Below, piece by piece: positions 55,748 to 64,000 of a stretch of DNA of 64,000 nt; within the stretch, counting starts at the first letter, position 1; each line of letters begins with the position of its first letter. The stretch lies in the NCBI GenBank assembly GCA_964017185.1, contig OZ024870.1, positions 32,325,621 through 32,389,620 of the forward strand, written 5' to 3'. Made by a program: the position numbers and the translations under genes. Origin of the DNA: Rugalucina vietnamica. Lineage: Eukaryota > Mollusca > Bivalvia > Lucinida > Lucinidae. The notes beneath the pieces were generated by a model. That model made no database searches. It was not told where the DNA came from and saw nothing but the letters and a program-made list of their open reading frames with translations.

Positions 55748-57526
55748 CTTTTTTTTCTTTTTTTTCTGAAAAACACATAATCTATGAATATTAATTTTTT
55801 GCCGACGATGTTTTATCAACGTGCTTGTGGTTATATACACGTAGACTACTTTCCCGTCTGAATATATACGTTGATTTTATACTTAGCAGTGAAATTAATG
55901 TATATCAAAAATGGATAAAAGTTATATTTTCACTGCAGAATTGATATTGATATTTTCACTAGTGATTGATATCAGCCGATATTTTCACTGTAGAGTTTGG
56001 ATTACTTCTGACGTTTCCATTCACTTGACGTAGGCTGTCCGGAAAGTTTTGAGACTGTGTCTATATCTCAATAACTGTTCAAGAGAATCAGTTGTAATTT
56101 TATACAGGAATATTACATTATATCATGAGTTATTGCTGAAAATTTCAGCATATTTGCTCACCGGTCACATATTGATATAATCATTTTAATACGAGCATGT
56201 TGCTACTCTCGGAGCACTTTGACGTCAATAACGTCGCGCCCGTTATAATTTTACAAGAATGACCTGGCTGATCGGGTGCATTTTAAAGTGGCTGTCAAGG
56301 TCATCGGGCACCAACGCTTGATAATTTCAAATTAATTTGATTATTCTGAGGGCAACAATATTATTCAAAATCAGAAAAACACATTCGTTTTCATTTGGCT
56401 ACCTCCAAACTCTTTTGCGCCGATTCTAAATGGGGTTTCGCTTTTTGCACGCATCGAACGGCCTGTTGCCTTTACTCTTATCACTGATTTACTGACAAAA
56501 ACGTTTCGAAAAAGCGAAAAATTAGTGATCTTGCTTAGCCTGGATTTTGTTCAACCAACCGTAAGAAATTTTGATTAGATTTGTGAACTCATTACAGCAG
56601 GAACACTGTATGATAAAAAAAGCGCTGCTTCATCCGTTGCGGCGACGTCGACTTTCTTACCAACATTTTGATCGACACACACACTTCTGTTAGCTTTTGC
56701 AAAGTTGTTAACCGTCGAAAGACCATGGAATTTTGTGAACATATTGAACAGATGATGGCGTGATACCATACAAGTTGTTGCTGTATTTAAAAGCCATATG
56801 GCCAATTTGTGGGCAATTGTTTTATTGTCTCCAGGTTTTAGAAAACACAAAATTCAAAGTGCTCCGAGAAGCGCCACATCGGTTGCCTTGTAGACCAATA
56901 TCTCCGAGTGTATGTAGTTTTGATTCCAATTTTTCCATTTATTATTCAGGAAGGCCTTATCTATAAACTCATATATATTTATTGGTATAGCATAAAATAT
57001 TTTTTAAGATATCGGCACAGTCCTAAAACTTTCCGGACAACCCTCGTACATGTGCCTCACTTCAGAAATTCAAATGCCTATAACTCCGTTATTTACGAAC
57101 GAAAACATAAAGTGTGGCTATTCATTTTCTTAGAACGTTAGGAACAATGTGGTACCAAAATTATTTGTGTTTTCAAAAATTTTTGGTTTTTGCATTTTCA
57201 CCGCCTGCTTTGTGAATAGGAAAATGTCCGAGTATTGTATAAAATAAAAAGAAAATTTACTTTTTATCGGTAAATGCCAAATATATTTCATCTCATGACT
57301 TGAAAACATCTAAATTTTCACTCGTGCTACGCACTATTGAAAATTTTGATGCTTTCAAATCTCTCGATGAAATATATTTGGTATTCGCCTCAAAAAAGTA
57401 AATATCCTCTATGTACTGGCGAAGAGAAGGAAAAACAAGCGTACCTGCTCCACCAAAGATGACCTGTGCATTAGTAAAGGCTGATGTCGCCAACAGACAA
57501 GCCACAACTACTGCAACAGCCTTCAT
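55386..57526 (-). CDS. Small secreted Gly/Phe/Pro-rich protein, shell-matrix type
   Basis: Two coding exons on the - strand, 57526-57445 and 55630-55386, joined in phase 1 by GTACGC...TTCCAG, give 108 residues. Residues 1-20, MKAVAVVVACLLATSAFTNA, form a strong signal peptide. The mature part starts QVIFGGA and runs into FF-GPPPFFGAG, about five GFGP-type units, and a hydrophobic Gly/Ala/Leu tail ending LLADDFTRF. It has no mature cysteine. A 5' UTR intron is likely: TTTTTCAG lies directly upstream of the ATG (57532-57539) and a GTGAGT donor begins at 58819. The 1.8-kb coding intron holds a mariner-like element, a poly(T) run and a palindrome. Composition suggests a small structural matrix protein. 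I do not recognise the specific family. Confidence 0.8.
55719..55747. repeat. Poly(T) tract in the small gene's intron
   Basis: About 29 T in a row, followed by T-rich sequence with scattered C. Confidence 0.9.
56029..57046. mobile_element. Mariner-like element, 1018 bp, degraded
   Basis: GTCCGGAAAGTTTT at the left end and AAAACTTTCCGGACAACCCTCG at the right are inverted ends of mariner type; the right end is followed by TA. The length is close to a full mariner, but no transposase motif such as the catalytic D,D(34)D set can be read in any frame. It is therefore decayed or was internally replaced. Confidence 0.7.
57255..57403. repeat. 149-bp palindrome beside coding exon 1
   Basis: The arms CCAAATATATTTCATC ... 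AATTTTCA mirror TGAAAATTTT ... GATGAAATATATTTGG around a CGTGCTACGCACT centre. It ends about 40 bp from the splice donor of the small secreted-protein gene. Confidence 0.7.
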
Positions 57527-57630
57527 GATTCCTGAAAAAGTTTAAAAAAAATAAAATAAAATAAAATAATCAAAAAAAATAATAATAATAATAAAATAAA
57601 GTGATAAATATTTTGAGACTTGATCAAACC

Positions 57631-57675
57631 TTTGGGGAGCTGGTCCAAAGGGTTTAAATGCGGGTCCGAAACCAG
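57631..57675 (-). pseudogene. Duplicated fragment of the small gene's exon 2
   Basis: GGGGAGCTGGTCCAAAGGGT and AATGCGGGTCCGAAACC repeat exon 2 sequence at 55530-55575 with very few changes. The copy sits in the 5' UTR intron, just upstream of coding exon 1, and lacks splice signals and the rest of the exon. Confidence 0.7.
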
Positions 57676-57690
57676 ATGAACAGTGATAAA

Positions 57691-57952
57691 CATTACAAAA
57701 ACTTGCCCATGCAATAGACAGAGATTTTTTAGCTTTAAAATTTAAAATTTTCAGCTAAAAATTTTGATATTTTTCTTATTTTTGCTAAAAACAGTTTGTG
57801 GGTACACGTTAGAAGGCGGTTCTAACGAGTACCCACAATCTATGTTTTGGAGCAAAAATAAGAAAAATAGGTATACCCCTGCATACCCCAGTTTTGCTAT
57901 ATAAAAGTGGGGTTCAAGGGGGTATATTTTTCACGGACATGTTTTCCTGATG
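57691..57952 (-). mobile_element. Palindromic MITE, family A, copy 3
   Basis: Reverse orientation of the copies at 1136 and 17782. It carries GTGGGTACACGTTAGAA, then GTACCCACAATCTATG, and ends CGGACATGTTTTCCTGATG. Confidence 0.75.
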
Positions 57953-58063
57953 TATTTTGAAAATAGCTACATTGGTAGCACCTGCGAATTAAGCCATCTC
58001 AAATTTATGTTCTTCAGCGATATTATTTGTGCAACCTCATGAGAAAACCAACAATCTGCATAG

Positions 58064-58240
58064 GCAAAAACAAAGGCGCAGATCAGCTTCGCGGTAACCG
58101 CGAAGCTGATCAGCGCCTTTGTTTTCGCTACTCGGACAGTACAATCCCTCTCCTACTTAAATACGAAATTTCAAGCTTCTAGCTCTTTTCTATGCTTGTA
58201 CAGCCAGGTTTGTGTCGGACCTGTTCGGAGACCACATTGT
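58064..58240 (+). repeat. Family C copy with 65-bp hairpin
   Basis: The hairpin at 58064-58128 (CGCAGATCAGCTTCGCGGTA ... CGCGAAGCTGATCAGCGCC) is almost identical to that at 38857-38921. A family C core follows (TCAAGCTTCTAGC, TGTACAGCCAGG). Confidence 0.75.
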
Positions 58241-58819
58241 TGGTTTTCCCACGAGGTGGCTCATATATTTTATGATAATTAATGGGACCCTAATAGGGGC
58301 TTTGGAGAGCTGTGGAAAATGGTAATTTATTTTCAGGGATCAAAGAAGACTGGTCTACAAAATATTTTAGGGGAGCTGGGTAGCGCGCAAATTTTTTGGG
58401 GGATTTAGGGTTCAGTATGCGGAAAAGCTGAGGGAACAAAAATATTTTGTATGCTGAGGAGAAGGACTTATTTTTTGTTTGTTTGTTTGTTTGTTTCAAA
58501 GAGCAGTGACTTAAGCCACACACATACACACCCCTCTCCCAGTGGAGCCTCTTAATATAAATGTTATATTTTTCGGATATTTTATTAAAATAAATCGACT
58601 AGAAATTTAGGACACTTAATGCTAAAGAACATTTTAAAAAATCAAAATAAATATATAAAAAAAAAAATTAATTAAAAGATTAAATGGAATTCAACGAGTA
58701 GCATTTTGGGTAGCTAGCAACATTTTAATAAAAATGCTGAGTGAGAATTGTTTTCTTTCTATTGATTATCCTTCAAAATATTATTTTTTTTATATAAATA
58801 TAACAACAAAAACACTCAC

Positions 58820-58880
58820 CTTCTTATCGGGCCCACTGGTATGGCTAGAATGCGTAAATGCAAGTCGGCATTTTATGAAG
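58820..58880 (-). promoter_or_regulatory. Putative first exon and TATA-like box of the small secreted-protein gene
   Basis: A GTGAGT donor on the - strand begins at 58819. A CATAAAAT stretch lies at 58870-58877. This spacing would give a short 5' UTR exon starting near 58845. No transcript evidence is available. Confidence 0.4.
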
Positions 58881-59400
58881 AAAATTGACAATTTAATATA
58901 TTATTGATATTGATGATATATCATTTATATTCTTTTGACAGGCCCTTCGACCGAGTTTATTATTCTTTGGGGTCATTCCTGACAGAGACCAATGTAAATA
59001 AAATAACTCTTTATATGTTTTATTGCGTATATTAATTATTTATATGATCATACAGCGGGCTTTTAGTGATAACACCATGTTTCTCTTGTCATCATAAAAG
59101 CAAAGTCACACGTCCCATGCATATGTCAGATAATCGTTGCCATTTGGTTCAGTAAGTTGTCAGGGTTGCCACACTCTAACGTATACAAAATTCTCTGAAA
59201 TTTTACTATGATTTCCAAGGTGGGTTCCACTTATACAAAGTTTTGTTCCCCCTACCTAGGGTTGCTCCACATGAAGTATGGCTATGATTGCCCCAGTGGT
59301 TTCAGAGAGACGTTTGACAAAGGACACTGGAACATGGGTGGGCATATACTTTTAGCTCACTATGTGAGCCTACAGCTCAGATGAAATTATAACCATCCAA
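58881..59400. other. Gene-free stretch with family H fragments
   Basis: Sequence near 59265-59390 (GGTTGCTCCACATGAAGTAT ... TAGCTCACTATGTGAGCC) belongs to family H. Nothing is recognised in the remainder. Confidence 0.45.
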
Positions 59401-59410
59401 GTAAACAACT

Positions 59411-59640
59411 GGGCCTAGTTGTTCAAAATTAACGACATCATTAGTTAACGATTCGTTAACATTTCAAACATGAACATTACAAATACACTTATTTTTTGTT
59501 GATATTTTTTGCATTGCAAAGGATTCTCACATTTTATCAACAAAAAATGACGGTGTATTTGCTCATGTAGTCCGCATTTACTTAACGAGTTGAGGTCTTA
59601 ACGACAACATTAAGCTAACGAAGTGTTGAACAACTGGCCC
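59411..59640. mobile_element. Palindromic MITE with TTGTTCAA termini, copy 1
   Basis: GGGCCTAGTTGTTCAAAATT at the left is mirrored by TTGAACAACTGGCCC at the right. The inner arms contain GTTAACGATTCGTTAA-type boxes and TTTTTTGTTGATA / ATCAACAAAAAA. It encodes nothing. Confidence 0.8.
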
Positions 59641-59804
59641 CTGATGTTTATAATCCGGCAAAGACAACCACCACGACAGAGAACAACCAACGCGGACAAA
59701 ATATGCTACAATATGGAATGAATACCTGTCTGGTAGCAACTTTCCACAGATCAGAAAGTTGTTCCCAGGCAGATATTCTATAAATACTATAGTTTAACTC
59801 ATTT

Positions 59805-59960
59805 AAGCCTGGCGTCCCTTTTATGGGACATAGGCAAACAGCATAGCCTCAGATGTGACGCCGCAGAACGCGGCGTCCCATCTGGGGCTATTCTGTTTGC
59901 TTGGAAGAATTTTATCGAAAAATGAGATAACAATTAAAAATCACTCCTAACACCCCATTA
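59805..59960 (+). repeat. Dispersed repeat family G, second copy
   Basis: CCTGGCGTCCCTTTTATGGG, GACATAGGCAAACAG and ACGCGGCGTCCCATCTGGGG mirror the copy at 35722-35890. Confidence 0.65.
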
Positions 59961-60061
59961 AAATGAATGTGGACTCACCCAATTGATCACGATGGGAAAA
60001 TCCATTCGTCAAATATGGGTTAAGATTCATTTCATCTGCGTCTGTTGTTTCCTGTCAAGGT

Positions 60062-60303
60062 GGGCCCAGGTGTTCAAAACTAAAGACGTCGTTAGTAAAC
60101 GTTTCGTTAAAATTTCAAACATTAATATTACAAATACACTGTTATTTTTTGTTGAAAAAATGTGAGAATCCTTTGCAGTGCAAAGGATTCTCACATTTTT
60201 TCAACAAAAAATAACAGTGTATTTGTTACTTTAGCTGATATTTGCTTAACAAATTTATGTCTTAACGATATCGTTAAGCTAACGATGCTTTGAACAACTG
60301 GGT
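60062..60303. mobile_element. Palindromic MITE with TTGTTCAA termini, copy 2
   Basis: Same family as 59411-59640. The central stem is an uninterrupted inverted repeat of about 48 nt per arm (TGTGAGAATCCTTTGCA / TGCAAAGGATTCTCACA), so the element folds into one long hairpin. Confidence 0.85.
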
Positions 60304-60599
60304 CGTGGTTGTCTCAGGATAACCAGCATGTGTATGACTAAATTCACTCTTTTCCAGGACAGGCTCAGACCTTCAAAGCAGTTGACCAGTAATCAGGTGG
60401 TTGGTTCTTCAAGCACATACCTCATCTTGGTGCACTTACCTATATTTTCCAGTCCAATAATTGCCAATACCATTTGCAGTCTCAAATTATGGTATATTTC
60501 CTTGTAACAACCCAGAGTACATGCTGGTCAAGGTAAAAAGTAAGCTTGACATTAAATACTGGCATATTTTATCACCACTGTAAACTCTCCGTGTTTACC

Positions 60600-62897
60600 A
60601 ATTTTCACATGTCATTCTGGAAAATCCAATGTTTACTTTTTTTCTATTGAAAAGCCTATGTGATCAAAATTGACCCTGCGGTAAAATAGGTCAATGACAA
60701 CCCAAGGTCATGATTTATACAAACTATGATTCACAGAAGTTCCAAGTTTCGTTCAAATCGGTCCATCGGTTCCAAAGAAAGGTTTTTGCTACTTATTGCC
60801 CTGAGGCCATCTATGTCATGTACACAAACGTTGGTTTCCACTTCCTAAGGATGCTCGGCTATGATTGGCCCAGCGGTTTCAGAGGAGAGGATGTTTGAAC
60901 ATTGTGGACAACGACGACGGAGCCTGGGTATACTATATTAAAGCTCACCTTGTGAGCCTAACGGCTAAGGTGAGCTAAAAATATTTATTCCACTTTTTCC
61001 TATTGAAAGGCCTATGTGACCATATTTGACCTTGTCATAAAATAGGTCAAGGTCAACCAAAGGTTATGATTTTGAATTTAATATGTAACTCACCTTTTGC
61101 CAATGTCAAGAAATGACCTTGAGCTTCAATACTCACACAACTCTATTACTAAGTCTGAATCTACAAACTTTCAGGTCACAGGCTACAAAACTTCCTGAAA
61201 AAATCCAATGTTTTCACTATTTCCATTAAAAAGTCTATTTGACCAAATTTGACCTCGCCATAAAATAGGTCAAGGTCAACCCAAGGTCATGATTTATATA
61301 AACTATGATGGGCTGGAGTCCCAGATGCTACAAACTAAGTGTCATTGAAATCGAAGATTTTTTTTCATGGTTTTTGTTATTAATAGCCATGGTGGCCATC
61401 TTGGTCATGTGACCTGGACCACTAGGACGTTATTAAGCATCAATTTAAACATACAAAAAAAACAACAACATACAAACCTTGGTTCCCCCTTCCTATGGGT
61501 GCTCCACATGAAGTTTGGCCTTGATTTCAGAGCGGAAGATGTTTGAAGCACAATGAAGACCGCTTCTTACCAGTTCGGGCAACCTCTTTATTTTTCTAAA
61601 TAAAGAATTTACTTGAATACTTGATCATTGTGGACGACACAAAAACTACGATGCAAGGGTAAACTTTCCTGTGAGCCTTTGGCTATGGTAAGCTAAAGGT
61701 TTAGGCTTTAGACTGAGACCTAAGTGGTTAACCAGAATTCCAGTGTCAGCAAGACTAGGCAGGTTTGCCTGGGGTATAAGTCCCCCATCTATTTTTGTCT
61801 CACTTACTTGAAAAATCATCCCAGTGTCAGTTATCCTAACCACAAGGCTTGAGGATAGGTACTTTTATCAATACTTTGTGAACATTCTTCACACAGTAAC
61901 TGGCTATTGTTCTTAGATTAGTAGAAGAATGACTGCAGTGATGATTTTCAAGAAATTTTGACAAAATAAAACCAGAGGACAAATGGTCCTGTAAACGCTC
62001 ACCTGAGATCTGCTTCACATACCAATAAACATATTCGAATATTATGGTATTTAACCCCAGTGCAGGGGCAGATGAATCCCTTGGGCCATTTTCTTTTTTC
62101 AGAATAATCAATATTCTGTCCATTTGCCAATTTCCTGCTGATTTTCCCCTTCAAATAACATTTTAAAAGCAGATGAGCCCCTGGAGTCCTTTTTTTTTCA
62201 GAATCATTAAAATTCAGTCCTACTGCCCATTTCCTGCAAGACTTTCACTTAAAATGACATTTTAAAAGTTTTCCCCATTCAAATGCATTGACGACCTATG
62301 TTGACCTTTGCCATAAAATAGGTCAAGGTCACCACAGGGTCATGATTTATATGTACATTGTAGTACTTGAGTCAACCATACTTCATGCCAAGTTTCGTTG
62401 AAATCAGTTCAAGGGTTCTGGAGAAGAAGATATTTTAAGGGGTTTTACCATACACTGTATATGGACATGGCGGCCATCTTGGTCATGTGACCTGGATTAT
62501 TTATATATACATTGATTCCCACTTCCTATAGATGCTTCATATAAAATTTGGCTTTGATTGGCAAAGTGGTTTCAGAGAAAAAAAATCTTTGCAAAGTGTG
62601 TATGGACGACAGACCGGCCAAGGTCAAGAGATGACCTTGACCTAAATTAATCATATACCTTCATCTAATCCATTAGTTGTTTGCATCTACCACTTTTCAG
62701 ATCTCAGGCTGCAATAGTTTTCAAAAAATAGCTAATTTCCACTTTTCCCATTATAAGTCTATGGAAACTTAGTTACCATAGCAACCAGAGTTCTTATCCG
62801 ACTGGAATAAAAAACACAAATTATGTAGAGGCTACTGTCAGGAACATGTATACAGGATTCATCCACTTGACAGTTTCCGAGGAGAAGATTTTTGAAT

Positions 62898-62932
<35 letters not shown>

Positions 62933-63640
62933 CAAAATTTTGCCCTTTATGGGGCCCCAGCAACCAATTAAAATAAAGGATTAGGACAAAACTCGCAAGA
63001 AACGTCAAACACTACTCAATAAACATTTCTGCAAAAACAAAATTCAAATGTCTGCAATTTTAGCGGAAAAATAGCCAATTTCAACTTTTCCCATTATAAG
63101 TCTATGGAAACTTTAAGTTGCCATAGCAACCAGAGTTCTTATCCGCCTGGAATAAAAAACACAAATTATGCAGAGGCCACTGTCAGGAACATGTATACAA
63201 AGTACAGGCTTCATCCCCTTGACAGTTTCTGAGAAGAAGATTTTTGAATGTTTTTCGAAATTTTGCCCTATATAGGGCCCCTGCAACCAATCAAAATGAA
63301 AGATTAGGACAAAAGTCACATGAAACGTAGAGGACTACTCAATACACATTTCTGCAAAAACAAAGTTCAAATATCTCCAACAAGACAGCAAAAACTGGCA
63401 ATTTTCACTTTTTTCCATTATAAGTCTATGGGAAGCAACCAGAGTCCTTATCCGATCAAAACAAAAAACACAATTATTCTTTCCCCCTACCTGTAGATGG
63501 TGTATGTGTAATATGAGAACAATCGGCACAGCGGTTTCAGAGAAGAAGATCTTTGAAATTGTGGACGACGGACGGACGACGGACGCACGCCGAGGCATGG
63601 GTATACTATAAGCTCACCTATGAGCCTTCGGTTCAGGTGC
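60600..63640 (+). repeat. Cluster of diverged repeat family H units
   Basis: At least six partial units share CATAAAATAGGTCAAGGTCA, CAAGGTCATGATTTATA, GGCCATCTTGGTCATGTGAC, TTCAGAG-AGAAGAT and a GGACGACGGACGG ... ATAAGCTCACC end. They lie in one direction at irregular spacing and are interrupted by other sequence, including a poly(T) run at 62899-62932. They look like decayed copies of one interspersed family. No gene is seen. Confidence 0.65.
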
Positions 63641-63854
63641 GCTAAAAAGCAAAAACGGAAACAATCAAAACAAAATATATTCAATATTTTATTTTCAATA
63701 ATTTGCAAAAATGAAGCACATTTTAACATAGAATTTCTTATACTCTGTAAATTAACTAACATGTAATTATAAATTCAGTATTTTGTTCCTTTATCAAGCC
63801 ACATCATCATAACAATAGATCTACCTTTATATGAGCTGCGACATAAAAGACCTG

Positions 63855-64000
63855 GGTCTTTGGGGTCTCCTACCAGGTCTGACACAAACTGGCCTGTACA
63901 GTCTCAGAAAAAGGCTAGGAGCTTGAAACTTTGGATTTAAGTAGAAGAGGAAGCGTACTATCCGAGTAGCCAAAACACCTGCACAGCTGATCTGCACCTT
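63855..64000 (-). repeat. Family C copy cut by the window end
   Basis: ACCAGGTCTGACACAAACTG, GGCCTGTACAGTCTCAGAAA and GGCTAGGAGCTTGAAA match the inverted half of the copy at 38760-38820. The following GCACAGCTGATCTGCACC is the start of the family hairpin. Confidence 0.7.

Overview
Organism and basis. The window is eukaryotic: AT-rich, intron-bearing and full of dispersed repeats. It most likely comes from a shell-forming bivalve, perhaps of the pearl-oyster or oyster type. This is inferred from two secreted glycine-rich proteins of shell-matrix character and from bivalve-style repeats; I could not run a search, so genus and species stay open. || Genes. The core is a head-to-tail array of four complete paralogous genes on the + strand: gene 1 at 4884-9791, gene 2 at 14653-24714, gene 3 at 25990-32666 and gene 4 at 33044-37921. 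Each has six coding exons with the same intron phases (1,1,2,0,2), and joining the exons gives uninterrupted proteins of 296, 293, 287 and 295 residues. Each starts with a signal peptide and carries the same ordered motifs: EASG-[LI]-C, THNDSG, DWEDIACGPC, ADTGGN, CET-x-MVD, GDIS and FTLSEG, with six conserved cysteines. The motif series resembles a bacterial secreted beta-propeller family. Genes 1 and 2 resemble each other most, as do genes 3 and 4. Downstream on the - strand are a 575-residue Gly/Tyr/Pro/Lys-rich secreted protein (41222-42949) with about thirteen 19-residue repeats, and a 108-residue Gly/Phe/Pro-rich secreted protein (coding exons 57526-57445 and 55630-55386). || Layout. 1-4880: repeats, a broken Penelope-like reverse transcriptase and a hairpin insertion. 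4884-9791: gene 1, with two terminal-inverted-repeat elements in intron 2. 9840-12200: a tandem duplication of the gene 1 3' flank, split by two insertions. 14653-24714: gene 2, swollen by a 2.1-kb inverted-repeat element in intron 1, a 4.1-kb foldback-like element in intron 4, and a hAT-like element nested in a mariner-like one in intron 5. 25990-37921: genes 3 and 4. 38031-40360: a GC-rich palindromic element and dispersed repeats. 41222-42949: glycine-rich gene. 43980-49735: a tandem duplication whose copies carry different later insertions, including a LINE with an open 951-codon frame. 49888-51000: a 167-bp A/B alternating satellite. 51290-53540: a SINE and a decayed LINE. 55386-58880: the small Gly/Phe-rich gene. 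58900-64000: almost all repeats. || How the genes may work together. All six host genes encode secreted proteins without membrane segments. A reasonable inference is that they serve an extracellular matrix or fluid, possibly the mantle secretome used in shell formation. The sequence alone does not prove this.
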